Source of the DNA: Coptis chinensis
Taxonomy: Eukaryota; Streptophyta; Magnoliopsida; Ranunculales; Ranunculaceae
Assembly (NCBI GenBank): GCA_015680905.1
Contig: CM027381.1
Coordinates: forward strand, 64,655,501 to 64,719,500
Reading direction: 5' to 3'
DNA: 64,000 bases
Of the stretch, positions 44,560-56,355 are shown piece by piece (positions within the stretch are counted from its first letter, which is position 1; every line of letters starts with the position of its first letter). Under the pieces are notes generated by a model. The model saw nothing but the letters and a program-made list of their open reading frames with translations, was not told the DNA's origin and did no database searches. The translations under genes were made by a program, and so were the position numbers.

Positions 44560-46385
44560 AGAAGTTAACAGAGATGTGTTTGCGTGGGGAATAGCGGATA
44601 TCACTGGGCTGGACCCTGATTTCGCATGTCACCGACTGCATATGAGGGAGGATGCAAAACCAAAGAAGACGTAAGATGAGGGTGTGAGACCTAAGTATGC
44701 GGAAGGAATCCGAGAGGAGGTTGCCAGGTTGAAAGGAGCGGGGATAATAAGGGAGATGGAGTTCACAGACTAGCTGTCCAATATAGTCACGGTCCCAAAG
44801 AAAAATGGCAAGGTGCGAATGTGTGTTGACTTTACGGACATAAACTTGGAGTGCCCCAAGGACAGTTATCCTATGCCACGAGTAGACGAGTTGGTGGATA
44901 GAACGGCAGGGTTTAGAATGTTCTCATTTATGGATGCGTCCATGGGATACAACCAGGCTATGATGTATGGACCTGATCAGGAAAAGACGTCATTCGTGGT
45001 GGAAGGGGGTACTTACTGCTATACGAGAATGTCGTTCGGGTTAAAAAACGCAGGAGCTACCTTCCAACGGTTAGGGGAGAAAATGTTCGAGAGTAAAATT
45101 TGAAAGGGAATTGAGATATACATAGACGATATGGTGGAGAAAAGCATGTCAAAGTCAGAGCACTTGGAAGGGTTGAGGGAACCATTTGGGATACTGCAGG
45201 CACACAATTTGAAACTCAACCCAGAGAAGTGCACATTCGGAGTCACCACTGGGAAATTCCTGGGGTATATTGTGACACAGCGGGGAATACAGGCAAACCC
45301 CGAACAGATACGGTCATTGGTGGAGATGCCATCTCCTCAGACAGTGAAGGAGGTGCAGTGGTTGGCAGGACGAGTCGCGACCCTGAACAAATTCATTTCA
45401 AAATCATCCGACAAGTGCAGGCCGCTGTACAGATTGCTGAGGAACACCACAGATTTTGCATGGACAGCAGAGTGTGAAAGAGCGTTTCAAGAGCTAAAAA
45501 GGTATCTTGGGGTAGCACCTCTATTATCGCAGCCCGAATTAGGAGAGAAATTATATTTGTATCTGGGGGTCACAGAGTATGCTATCAGCTCGGTCCTCGT
45601 TCGCGTTGTGGATAAAATGGAAAAACCGGTGTATTTCCAGAGTAAGACTTTGTTAGATACGAAGACTAGATACAGCCGAGTGGAGAAGTATGCTCTTGCC
45701 TTGGTATTTTCGGCCCTTAAGTTGAAACCTTATTTCGAAGCTCATGCAGTGGTCGTGGTGACAAATTTGCACCTCAAACAAGCTCTGAGAGCGGAGAAAT
45801 TAGGAAGAATGCTGAAATGGGTCATGATGTTGAGTTCATATAAGATCCAATATCAGATCAAAACTGCGGAGAAAGCCCAGGCAGTGGAGGAGTTTTTGGT
45901 TGAGTTCCCTGTGGAAGATCCTACTTGGGGGGAAGAGATGGTCTTTGAACCTAAGCGAGAAGAGGAAGTGGATTGTTTGAATCTGTGGGACGAGAGGAAT
46001 GGATGGAGGGTCTTCGCGGATGGATCGGCAATAGATGCAGGCAACAGAATAGGTGTGGTGCTGGTCACGCCGGATAACAATAGACTGGAACAAACAATGA
46101 AGTTAGGCTTCACGGCTTCAAATAATGAGGCAGAATATAAGGTAGTGATTGCGGGCATGAGGATGGCTGAGAGTTTGGGAGTGAGGGAACTTACCATTTA
46201 CTCTGACTCAAATTTAGTGGTATGTCAAGCAAACGGCGGGTTCATGGCAAGGTGCCCTAGAATGGCGAAATATTTGGGAATCTTACGGTGGGCGGCAAAG
46301 TTCACACAGATCCGATTTATACACTTAAACCATGGGGAAAACCGCCATGCAGATGCTCTGGCCTATGTGGCCGCAGCCATGCCAG
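44560..46385 (+). pseudogene. P reverse transcriptase with two RNase H domains
   Basis: Reverse transcriptase (44640-45480): PKKNGKVRMCVDFTDIN, PYPMP-like PMPRVDELVD, FSFMDASMGYNQ, FGLKNAGATFQR, YIDD (45119-45130), KLNPEKCTFGV, KFLGYIV and LAGRVATLNKFIS. All three catalytic aspartates are present. The first RNase H (45480-45860) contains FQSKTLLDTKTRYS and EKYALALVFSALKLKPYF. The second, archaeal-type RNase H (46000-46380) has FADGS, NNEAEY, IYSDSNLV and RHADALAY with its acidic residues. Stops at 44592, 44672, 44773 and 45102 lie in or before the first half. From 45131 to 46975 it is one open frame of 614 codons into integrase. The paired RNase H domains mark the Tat lineage. Confidence 0.9.
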
Positions 46386-46499
46386 GATCTGAGGAAAGGA
46401 TTATCGAAGTGAGGAAACTGGAAAGACCGAGTATCGAGGAGCCTCTGGAGATACTGAACACCGCGGAGGAGGATGAAGGTTGGATGGAGCCTCTTAAGC

Positions 46500-47722
46500 A
46501 ATTCTTGTCTGGAGTTGAGGTGATTGACCCGAGAGAGAAACAAAGACTAGAACAGGCATCCCAGAGGTATATGCTGTTGGGAGGGGAATTATACAGAAAG
46601 AATTTCAATGGGCCTTTATTGAAATGTCTGGGATCGAGGCTGGCGCAAGAGGTGCTCGGGGAGTTACATGGGGGAGATTGTGGGAGCCATTCAGTGGGCA
46701 GGACAACGGCCCACTGGCTGTTAATGCAAGGATACTTTTGGCCTCACATGAAGAGAGACGCTCTGGAGTTTGCCAAAAAATGTGAGAAATGTCAGAGATT
46801 TTCTCAACTGATATTTGCCCCAGTAGAGCCGCTACACAACGTGTCTAGTCCATGGCCATTCGCAATGTGGGCCCTCGACATAGTAGGACTGCTACCCATG
46901 GCTAGTGGTAAGAGGAGATTCATGCTGGCCATGACCGACTACTTTACAAAATGGATTGAGGTCGTGCCGCTGTAGCAAGTGAAAGAGGTGCAAGTGATCA
47001 AATTCTTGTGGGAAAACATAATATGTCAATCCAGGCTGCCAATACGCCATTATCGCGGACAATGGAACCCAGTTCACGGGCTCTAAGGTGAAGAAGTTTT
47101 TGCAAGCCTATCATGTAAAACAGGGATTCTCTGCCCCTTACAACCCCGAGGGCAATGGACAGGCTGAGTCCTCCAACAAAACCATACTTAGCAATCTCAA
47201 GAGGAAATTGGAAGATAAAAAAGGGGCCTAGGCCGACGAATTAAACCATGTGTTGTGGGCTTATCGAACTACACCACAGACAACCACCAAGGAGACTCCC
47301 TTTTCATTGTCGCATTTATCGTAGAGGTCGCGGATACCGCCGTCGAGATGGTGGTGGCGGCTACCACTCGAACTCGAGCTATCGAGAAGGGGTCCAACTG
47401 GGGCATCCTGTCCAGGGACATGAATTTGGCTGAAGAAAGAAAGGACACCGCGCGCATAAGACTAGAAGAGTATCATCGCCGCCTCCAAAGGCAGTACAAC
47501 AAGAGGGTGAGATTGAGGAGATTCAAGATAGGAGATATGGTGCTATATAGAGTGACCCCCAGCACAAAGAAAGCGAGTGAGGGGAAATTGGGTCCAAACT
47601 GGGAGGGACCCTATACTGTGGTGGATGTTGGAGGGACAGGAACATACAAGTTTCAAACCCTGGAAGGAAAAATGGTAGAGAGACCGTGGAATGTAAGATT
47701 ATTGAAAAAGTTTCACGAGTGA
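46500..47722 (+). pseudogene. P integrase
   Basis: The zinc-binding region HGGDCGSHSVGRTTAHWLLM...CEKCQRF gives the H-H-C-C set. The catalytic core has WALDIVG (first Asp), ADNGTQF near 47055-47075 (second Asp) and EGNGQAESSNKT (Glu). The C-terminal part has GDMVLYR...GKLGPNWEGPYTV...GTYKFQTLEGK...RPWNVRLLKKF, including the GPY/F motif, and ends at 47722. A stop at 46973-46975 and frameshifts near 47030 and 47300 break it. Integrase would insert the element DNA in the nucleus. Confidence 0.85.
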
Positions 47723-48375
47723 ATGTAATGGGAGAGGCCATCAGCTGTATGAGCTATTTGTACATATATAAAACCATAGCACTTTTGGGATGGACATTGT
47801 TACATGAACTGTGCTTGCCCTTCAGAGTGAAGGCGATGGAGGGGATGAGCCCTCTGCGGACGAGAGGTTCGAGCTAAGCTGGGGCAAAATGAGTTGCCCC
47901 ATGATGAGTATGAGGTCCCAACCGAACCGGGGCAAAATGAGTGGCCCTGGACGGCAGACATGAGATCCTAGGAAAGTAGCGGCGAGGGGTTTTCGCCGGC
48001 CGCGGGCAAGGGGTCCGGCCTAAGTAAAAGGGGAGGGGGCCCGGCTCAGGCAGGGGCAATCAAGTCACTGAGCCAAAAGAGAAAAGGCAAATCGAGTTGC
48101 TTTCCTTAGGAGAAGTAGATGTGGGAACATGAATTTTGCTACGAAAAGTGCATTACTGTGCAGTGAGCCCATAAAGAGATAAAGCATACATAAAAACATA
48201 TTATACAAGGCAAATAACACAACCATCACAAGCAAAAGGAGGCAATAAGCCCTCATCAACCATCATGAGGGGGAATAAGAGGGAATAAAGTGTAGCGTAA
48301 CAAGTGTGGCAAAAAAACAACGGCAGTAGAAACAAATACAAGGCACAAAGAAACTATTCTAAAGACAAAGGACAT
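47723..48375 (+). other. P spacer after integrase, GC-rich
   Basis: No sense gene is present. CTGGGGCAAAATGAGTTGCC and a like unit (CCGGGGCAAAATGAGTGGCC) repeat at about 57 bases (47879, 47936). GGCCGCGGGC and GGAGGGGGCCCGGC (47990-48050) are unusual for this AT-rich window. 48100-48375 may be the 3' untranslated part of the antisense gene. Confidence 0.5.
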
Positions 48376-50585
48376 CTAAACTTCTTCTTGAATCACTGTA
48401 TCAACGGCCTCCTCAATAACAGCGTCCGCAGCCGCATCAATGGCCCCAGCTACCAATTTCCCTACCTCGGGAACGGTGACCGCGGTAGAAGGGGTAGGAT
48501 CCATGAGTGCCACCGCGACCTCGGACCCAGGGACAGATCCAGGGGCTTTGGGAAGGAGGCGGCCTTCTTTGATAAGCCTGTCATACTCCTCTTTGATCTT
48601 CTTAGCCACCCTCTTGTCTGCCTGGGCCCTGAAGTGATCCTGGAGTTCATCCATGTCGGATTCATGTTGTTTGAGGAGGGCTGTTGTATCTTCCTTATGT
48701 TTCTGGGAGAGAAATGAGATGGTTGCATTGTGCTGCGATAGGAGGGTTTCACACTGATGACTCAGGCGGTCATTAACCTTATCCATATAGGCCAGGTGGG
48801 AGGCCTCAGCGGACTTGAGTTTGTCCTGGGCTCTGAGCTTATCCAGTTCCACGAACCTCACTAAGTTGTCCAAGTCGGGCAACTTCTATCTCCAGCTATT
48901 CAACTTTGGACCTAGTGCCAAAGAGGTCGTGGATCATGTACAAGATATCCAGACTCATCTGAAAGAGAGAACAAGGGTCAGGTTACCTAGAAAAGTGGAG
49001 GAAAGTTATCTAGTGCGAGGAAAAGAATACCTTCTCCCAGCCAGTATAGAATGAGGTTCTGTGGTGATCAAAGGAGCCCCCTTCTGCATAAGCAAGGTCT
49101 TTGGGAAGATGAGACCCATAGAACAGGGAGGAGGCCACTGCGGGGTTCTCTAAGGCCGAATCATTGGTATTAATGATGCGATTTCGAACCTTGAAAGTGG
49201 GGCACAAAGTAGGGATAGGGTCAGCAACCCTTTTACTAGACCTGAGAGCTGGCTCCTTACCATGCCGCTGTTTTGGATGGGCGGGTGCAGCAGGTACTGT
49301 AGTAGGTAGATTGGCGGGGAGCTCATCAAATGCAGAATGCCGCGGACGCTTTGAAGCCGGGCCAGGGGATGAGCGGGCAACAGTGGAGGGGGCAACCTCG
49401 ATGACAGCATCTTCATCCGAATTGCTGTCAAATAGCTTCCGTTTGTTAGCACCCATGTCGGAAGGAAGGGAAGCCGCAGATGGAGAATGAGGGGACAGGT
49501 ACTGATCTTCCCAAGTGGTCAGGGATTGGTAAGAGGGGTGAGCCGCGGAATGAGAGGGGGAGTTGGAGGAATGAGGTGGGGGCTGGTGTGTAGTGACTGT
49601 AGGGTGTTGGGATTTCTTGGGATGGCATCTTTTTCTAAAGGGCGGTGAATTTCGAGGTTTTCGTTCCTTGGGTGGAGGGGGCGGAAAAAGGGGGTAGTAT
49701 ACCCTCCAATGACCTTCAGTTGGGGGTCAGACAGCAGCGGAGTGGCGGTGTTGGGATAAATTCCAAGGACTATGGATTGAGAGGGTCCAAGATCGCGGAA
49801 CTTCTGGAAAATGGTGGAGGAAATATGGTCGTAGGGTCGCGACTTCGAGTCTGGGCGCCAACCTACAACAAAGAGTCGCAAGATCAGATGAGGAACCAAG
49901 GTACATACACATCGAAGGATAAATAAAAGAGGGACTCACCACTAGGAAGGACAGCCATATGATTAAGGTTCAGTTCAGGAAGAAGATCCGCGGATAGGAA
50001 GTTTCATGAGATATACAATGGATAATGGTGCCACACCTTGTCCGAAGAGGTGACACGGAGGACAAAATGTTGTTTTCTAGGGCGGACACAGAAGGAATGG
50101 TAGCCCACACTGACATCCTTCGTGCTCTTTTTAATGTAAAAGTGAGCGATCATGTCGCGACCCGTTATCTTGGGAATCCCGAATCTATTGTAATGGTTCG
50201 CAGCATACATGACCCTCCAGAAGTTGCCAATGCCTTGGCAAGGGGGGATGTTAAAATGGTTATACACCTCGGCGTCTAGACGGGTGAAGGGAAAGCAAAA
50301 CCCATCAATGATTTGCCCTACCATGGCCATGAGACACCCCGATTTGTAAGGGACCAAATGGGGATAGTAAGTTAGGTCAGGCACATGTTCTAAGGTGACG
50401 TCAGCAGGAATACCGTAGGCCGCCTTAACCACCTCTAGGTTAGGTCTACGGCTGCGTGGGGGAGGCGGCTGAAGGGCAAGGGGTTGTCCAGAGGTGGAGG
50501 GGGCCTCAGTCGGATCAAGGGGAGGGGGAGATGCAACACTGTGAGAAGGGGAGTAGGAAGAGTCGTCGGATCTGGAATTCGACAT
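48376..50585 (-). pseudogene. P antisense gene, three exons, 'putative gypsy type transposon' family
   Basis: Exon 1 (50585-49939) starts MSNSRSDDSSYSPSH, a Ser/Pro-rich head. It continues YYPHLVPYKSGCLMAM...GFCFPFTRLDAEVYNHFNIPP...NFWRVMYAANHYNRFGI...HFYIKKST...GYHSFCVRPRK, matching the Transposase_28 (PF04195-like) domain. Its TGA at 50004-50006 is followed in the same frame by open codons to donor GTGAGT. Intron 1 is 49938-49863 (TTGTTGTAG). Exon 2 (49862-49031) holds GWRPDSKSRPYDHISSTIF and, after a frameshift, KRKLFDSNSDEDAVIE and SKRPRHS (nuclear-signal-like). Intron 2 is 49030-48959 (TCTCTTTCAG). Exon 3 (48958-48376) encodes a coiled coil: LDKLRAQDKLKSAEASHLAY, SQKHKEDTTALLKQHESDM. The protein's role is unknown. 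Antisense extra genes are known in Tat elements. Confidence 0.8.
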
Positions 50586-51117
50586 TTTGGGGAGGACTTC
50601 AAGGAAGAAAACACACAGTCACAGCAGGTAGGAGAGGGAGGAAAGAGAAAATCGCAATTTAAGGGGGAAATACACAGTACAAAAAGAAAAGGGAAATAGA
50701 GAGGGAAGAAGACCAACCTGGGAAGGAAGGAGAGTGGCTGACACAAGAGCTGGAGCACAAAGAAAACACAGGGGACGACCACGCGCTTGATCAGAGCAAC
50801 CAAAAGATGAGATGAGTAAGGGGGTGAGAATAAATTTAGAGGAGAGTAAAATGAGAGAGAAGGAAGAATCGAGTGGGCTTTTATAAAAAGGGAAGGGTAA
50901 AACCGTAATTTGAGAGGAGCTGAAATCGAGGAGACCACAAAGGGACTAGCCAGGGGATGACGCGTGGAGACACTAGAATCGAAGAGGCGCAAGCCGTAGG
51001 CACGTGGGGAGTGCCTGAATCCAGCAATGCAAGGGAGGAGGAAGGCCACGGCCGACATCTAGAATACGCCGGACTCGACCCCCGTCGCAGGAGGATCGCG
51101 GACTCGAGAGGGGCATC
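50586..51117 (-). promoter_or_regulatory. Promoter and leader of the P antisense gene
   Basis: On the minus strand CTTTTTATAAAAGCCC (50877-50889) is a good TATA box. It is followed by a long pyrimidine-rich leader (TTCCTTCTCTCTCATTTTAC) down to the ATG at 50585, with room for a leader intron. Upstream (50890-51117) is G/C-mixed DNA next to the putative LTR. Open frames in the C/T-rich leader are not genes. Confidence 0.55.
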
Positions 51118-51478
51118 TGTGGTGGTAGAATAAGAGCCCAAGGAGATCAGCGGGTGTATGCGCCCAGGTCAGCGTAAGGTACATAGCCATGGTGCACAGG
51201 ATCTAAGGAAGGACAGTGGGTCGCGGTACGAAACCCTATACGTGGAAAGATGAGAGCCGCGAGATGAAGGGACAGATGGAAGGCTAGGATGGAGGGAGGG
51301 AATGATATAAAGGAAAAGGAGAGGAGAGAGGAAAGGGGAGGAGATTCATTAGTCTAAGAGGAGAATACCTAAAAGAGAGAGGGGGCGGCCAAGATAGGAA
51401 AGGGTGAACAGTGCTGTGAGTGGTGGTAGTGTCAGAGAAATAGTGAACAGTGTTTGTACCAGTGTTAGGGGTGAAACA
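51118..51478 (+). repeat. P putative 3' LTR
   Basis: It begins TGTGGTGGTAG after purine-rich GAGAGGGGC (51106-51114). It contains GATATAAAGG (51304-51313) as TATA and may end GTGAAACA at 51478. No second copy is available in the window to prove the edges. Confidence 0.35.
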
Positions 51479-51526
51479 AATACATTTACATATGTTCATC
51501 AATTTAATTTTGTTGTTTTTGGCAAA

Positions 51527-51840
51527 TGAAGACATGGATGGGACTGCTCTTTTTGCTATTATGTACGAGACGCAAATTATAAGTGTCAGTGTCGGGACTA
51601 ACGGTATAATTGCTGATTTGAAGCGTACGATTTCTGAAACGTGGCCAAACCTTAGTCCATTGTCTATATAACTGTCTTTTGTAAGGGATTCAAAACGTAT
51701 TGTGATAGATACTGATTCGGAGCTTCAATCCCTTGTTTGCTTCAATTTGGTTAAAGGTTTTGATACATTTTTTATAACAACATCGTCAAGAGGATTTTAT
51801 GCTTTGTGTGACACTGGTTCTAGTTCCAAAGTCTCTCTTC
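51527..51840 (+). pseudogene. PB1-like N-terminal scrap of a Mutator-type transposase
   Basis: The frame MDGTALFAIMYETQIISVSV...LKRTISETWPNLSPLSI, then a stop, then LSFVRDSKRIVIDTDSELQSLV...FDTFFIT resembles the PB1-like head of plant Mutator-like transposases. There the order is 'D....K.EV.E.F......SIKY..PG..K.LI.I.ND.DL..M'. It ends at E. No catalytic domain remains. The call is by pattern only. Confidence 0.35.
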
Positions 51841-51869
51841 AGGCTTCTTCTTGTAAACTAACTATTTGA

Positions 51870-53653
51870 TATTAAAGACCCAGTGGGGGATTTCCGAATC
51901 CCCCCAAATATATTTAATTTGTTACCAGCTATGGGTTAGACCATATGCGTAGGATTGAACATATGTGTAAGATTGAATAAGTTCTTACCACATTCCATCA
52001 TCATACTGTAGGTGCGAAACAAATTAAACTGAGGGTGTTCCCTTTCACCCTAGCCGATAAGGCGACGTCTTGGTTAACTGCCCAAGCGCCTAATTCTGTG
52101 GACTCATGGGCTAATCTTGTTCAATTGTTCATGGAATAGTTTTACCCACCACTAAAGACATATGAAATGCTTCAAAAGATTCATTTCTTCCGCCAGAATC
52201 CTCATGAATCCTTTTCAGAGGCCTGAAATTATTTCACTGATCTTCTCATTGAATGCCCGCATCATAATCTTGCGAAAGACACGCTTGTCCGTGCCTTCTT
52301 CAAGGGGACTTTTACATCATCATAAGGAGGTTCTAGATATCATGACTAGGGGTAGTTTTCTTAGTAAAGGAGCCTTGGATGCTTATAAATTCTTAGAAGA
52401 TCAATCTAAGAAGAACAACAATTGGGGAGGTAACGAATCTACCCGCTCCACTCCTTTTGAGGTTAAACATGATCCAGAGCTTAAAACTCTTATCGATGTC
52501 CTCACTAAAAAGGTAGATGCCATCTTTATTAAACAACAACCCACTCCTGTCATGAACATTAAATCTACTCGTTGTAATGTCTGTTTTAGTCTAGAGCATT
52601 CCGACTTCTATTGTCCTCTTGTTTATGCACAACCACCACCACAACCATCAAACTTCAACCAGTTAACTCAACCTCAAGGACAAGAAAACTTAGGTGACCA
52701 GAATAGAGGTTTAGTGCCCATGACCCAGAACTATCAACATCAAGACATGAATGCTCAACAAGCCTTAATTTCAGTTCAACCATCTATAGACGAAGTAGTA
52801 GTCGCCTTGTTGGAAAAACAAAATCAAATTATGCAACAAAACTCCAACTTGATGAAAGATCAGTAGGATTAAAACTCTAATATGATGAAACAAATAATAC
52901 AAATGATGTAGTCTTTGTGCCAAAAGGTTATTGACATATCTCCTAACCAAAATAATAACCAAACAGGCATGTTTCCAGGTCAAGTAGTGTTTAATCCTAA
53001 GTCAACAAACACTGCCTTTGAAATAAAAAGTATTCAGTGTAATGGTAATATAACTCTAGGGGACCTACAGGCAGTCACTACCCTTCGTTCAGGGCAAGTA
53101 GTTGATAACCAAGTGATTATGCCTAAAGATCAACAGCAAACTAAAAATGATACCATACCAAATACTATAATATAAACTAAAGACCCTACAACTGTAGAAG
53201 TACCAGTTAAACCACAACCAAAATAGAAAACCTTACAAGACCCAATAATAGAAATTGAAGACCCTACACCTGTAAAGGTTCCAATATGGACACCTAGATG
53301 GAAAACAGCTAAAAATAACGCAAAGACTAATAATACTTTTGAACCTTATGCTAAATATAAAGATAAACCACCATATCCCCAGAGACTATTTGTGTCTAAA
53401 AAAGACGAGAATTTTGATGAGATTAGGAAAGTGTTTAAAAATCTGACTATAAACCTACCTTTTCTAGATGTTATAAAAAGTCTATCTGGACACGCTAAGT
53501 TTCTAAAAGAGTTGTGCACCAAGAAGAGGAAAACCAACATACCCAATGAAGCCTTTTTAACTAAACAATATCCCTCTTTATCTGAACTTGGTCATCCTAC
53601 TATACAATGCACCTTAGGTGATACCTTCATAACAACTGCTTTATTAGACCTAG
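51870..53653 (+). pseudogene. E gag and N-terminal protease (left of CACTA-II)
   Basis: Gag starts mid-domain (PPNIFNLLPAMG, as NPSKYFNLLPAFHG in A) and is shifted until 52162. An open frame then runs to 52866: FEVKHDPELKTLIDVLTKKV, then a CX2CX4HX4C zinc knuckle CNVCFSLEHSDFYC (52575-52616), then a Gln/Asn-rich tail. 52915-53175 and 53392-53650 continue with TTLRSGQVVDN, LTINLPFLDVIKSLSGHAKF and QCTLGDTFITTALLD. The protease is cut at LLD by CACTA-II. The 5' LTR and gag N-terminus are missing at the junction near 51870. The same family as A, with the knuckle better kept. Confidence 0.8.
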
Positions 53654-54648
53654 CACTACACCATAACACCTTTTTTGTGACGCCTATTTGGTGTCACAAA
53701 TAATTTTTGTGACGCCTATTTGGCGTTAGAAATTTGGCGTCTCAATTGGTGTCACAAAAATTTGTGATGGTATTTTGGCGTCAGTAATTTTTTTGACGGC
53801 ATTTTGGCGTCACTTTTTTTATGACGGCGTTTTGGCATCAGTAAATGTGTTTTAGTTTTAAAAAAAATAATTATTATTATTTTGCTATATGATCAATCAT
53901 TTTGCACTGTAGCACTGTCCAAAAGACAACTTATTTTAAAAACAATCCAATTAATCCACAAAATACACAAGTATACCTTTAACAATTAAAATTTTACTAT
54001 AACTCAAAATTGTCAAATAATCCATTTCACATTTCAGAAATAGTCTACAAAATACATAAAGATGAACAGTCACAATTTACTCTATATCTCTCAAAATTAT
54101 TATCAGATAATTTTCACACTTCTGCAATATACAACTACAAGGTACATCTTCTTTGCAAGTATCCAAGGTCTAGCATAAATGAAGCACCTTCAAAGCTCCC
54201 ATCAAGTGAAAAGAATTAACTCTTAACTTGCCCTTCACAAAGAAAGAAGAAAACGAAGAAAACTTTATTAATGAACTAATAAAAACGAGAAAATATATAT
54301 CTCACCTAAGTATATATATTGAATATGACAATTGCTAACCAAGGACAAGACATAAGATATGTTGAAAACTTAATAAACTCTTAAGGGCCAAGAAATGATG
54401 TTTAGAGAAGCAAATGCACTTTTACATTTAGTGTTACCAATATACAAAACTTTATTTACACACTTCCCTTCTTTTGACATCTATGGATCACTCATTCGAA
54501 TGACATGAATCCATATAGTCAAAATCCATTAGCAGTAATAGAAAGGATACACACAAAACAAATAAACAATAGAGAAAAAAGAATAGCATAAACCTAAACT
54601 AGCAAAACACAAAGAAACCTAAACTAGCGGAGACACAAAGAAACTTAC

Positions 54649-56073
54649 AGTTTCTTGATGTTTAGCATTCTTTCTCCAATGTATGAAGGGATTGGGCTAG
54701 TAATTGAGCAGCTTCTTAAAACCCTGCACAAGAAGGTAAAGCTTAGTCCTTTACGAGACTAATAGTAAGATTACACAAGAAGTATATATCCACAACTCAA
54801 CTTACAATTCTTCCAGTTTTGTCAGCTCTTGCAGATCAGGAAAATCCATACTCGATACATTCAGGTAAGATATCCTCCTAAAACAAAATTTTGATCAAAC
54901 AAAATGGTTAAAAAGATAATTAAAACTATCATATAGTGGCAAAAGGCTTTACAGTTCTGTTAGGTTTCTCAAGAGATAAATGTTAGGAGGAATAGGACCC
55001 TCCATATTTGTTCCTTGCATATCTCTGCAATGGTCCACATAATTGTTAGTAAATTATGCAACATTTCTCAAAACAAAAGTAAGAGATATTGAAAAAGGCA
55101 TACACTCTTCTTAGTCTTTAAAATGAATAATGAGTAATGAACCAACCAAGCTGACTTTAAAATACAAAAGAAAGAAGCATATGCTCTTCTTAGTCTACAC
55201 AGATTTCCAAGCTCTGGAGGAAGGGGTCCTCCAAGATTATTGTCTTGCAAGAACCTATAAATAATTTAAGTTGGGTTAGTATAGTATAATTGGCATTATA
55301 CAAATTTACTCTTACTCATTTTGGAATCTTACAGTTCTTCCAGAGTAGCAATACTACCAATTTCTCTTGGAATGGTTCCACTGATAAAGTTTCCCAACAA
55401 AAACCTGATAATGTAATGTAGATACTTATTATACTTGACTAGTATAATACAGTTAAATAAATGTGCAACTCTTAAGTTAAGCCTATGAAGTTAAAGTAGT
55501 TTCAAAATGACGAGAGGAAGTGAAGCCCAAGTTCTTGGAATAGACCCATTCAAAAAGTTTCGAGTCAAGTCTCTGCACAAGAGAGAAAAATCAAGACCCA
55601 ACTTCCATTTCAAGTATTCTCAAATATTCAAATGTGAGGGAAAGAGCTGTTGGGCCAAATACAGTGAGGCCCATGAAACTTGAGTCTCGGCCTCAGATAG
55701 TATAGCCCATAATTGGCCTTGGTAAAACTCAATTGGGAAAAATGATCCAGGCTTACATTTCGCGCAAATAAGTGAGGTTGGCCAACTCAACTGGTAATTC
55801 TCCCTCTAAGCTCAAACTCTTGAGTTAACTGAAATTGAAACAAAAACATGACTATTAAAAATGTAGAACATATTATGTAGCAATTGAAAACATTGTAGAA
55901 TTATTTGATCTTGTGTAAATTAAGAAAATTGCAAACATGTTTGTGACGTGGAAAATGGTGGAGGCGTTGAAAGTACAATCACAAGTGACATTGCTCAAGG
56001 CATCCGACGACGACCCTGGTGTGGTTATACTAAAACCTTGGCCTATTCGGCAAGAATTCTGGTTCACATTCCA
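54649..56073 (-). pseudogene. Captured LRR-VIII receptor-kinase ectodomain exons
   Basis: Read leftward: 56073-55937 WNVNQNSC...SNVTCDCTFN.STIFHVTN; 55828-55757 LKSLSLEGELPVELANLTYL; 55572-55501 DLTRNFLNGSIPRTWASLPL; 55404-55333 FLLGNFISGTIPREIGSIAT; 55253-55182 LQDNNLGGPLPPELGNLCRL; 55024-54953 MQGTNMEGPIPPNIYLLRNL; 54877-54806 ISYLNVSSMDFPDLQELTKL; 54723-54649 LRSCSITSPIPSYIGERMLN. Six exons are exactly 72 nt, the one-repeat-per-exon structure of this subfamily. Most have AG acceptors and GT donors; two donors (after 55501 and 55182) are lost. KEALRTL near 56500 may be an earlier exon. No transmembrane or kinase exon was captured. Such ectodomains sense signals at the plasma membrane. Here it is a passenger without stops in most exons. 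Confidence 0.88.
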
Positions 56074-56099
56074 CTGTCTGATTCCCAATTTTGTGGATA

Positions 56100-56355
56100 T
56101 TCGTTGAAGTGTTTCCAGTCACACCATTTCACACCAGTACAACACCACACACTGAACACAAACAGTTCACACATTGCACCACCAGTCTACACAATACAAA
56201 CCACCAATCCACCACGACACACTGCACACCACCAGTTCACACAATGCACACCACCAGTCCACCACCACACACTACACACCATCAGTTCACACACTGCACC
56301 ACCAATCCACACAATGCACACCACCAGTTCTCCACCACACAATGTGAAATATAAA
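56100..56355. repeat. Minisatellite in CACTA-II
   Basis: CACCACCAGTTCACACAATG-like units of about 20-50 bases recur from 56100 to 56355, inside what would be the first intron of the captured gene. The His/Thr-rich open frames here are artefacts. Confidence 0.75.

Larger units (their letters stand above)
43790..51478 (+). mobile_element. P, Tat-lineage Ty3/gypsy retrotransposon, 5'-truncated
   Basis: The order is protease, reverse transcriptase, RNase H, second RNase H, integrase, an antisense gene, and a putative 3' LTR. Gag and the 5' LTR are missing. The sequence is richer in G and C than its surroundings and has only a few stops, so it is the best preserved polyprotein here. Dual RNase H and an antisense 3' gene are traits of the Tat branch. 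Confidence 0.85.

Noticed and set aside
47255..47460. Independent small genes within the P integrase
   Set aside because: They are frame-shifted pieces of integrase; the next correct frame resumes at MNLAEERKDTARIRLEEYHR.
49164..51141. Plus-strand and C/T-rich minus-strand open frames around the antisense gene of P
   Set aside because: They mirror the antisense exons or run through the pyrimidine-rich leader. Codon pattern and splice sites support only the three-exon minus-strand model.
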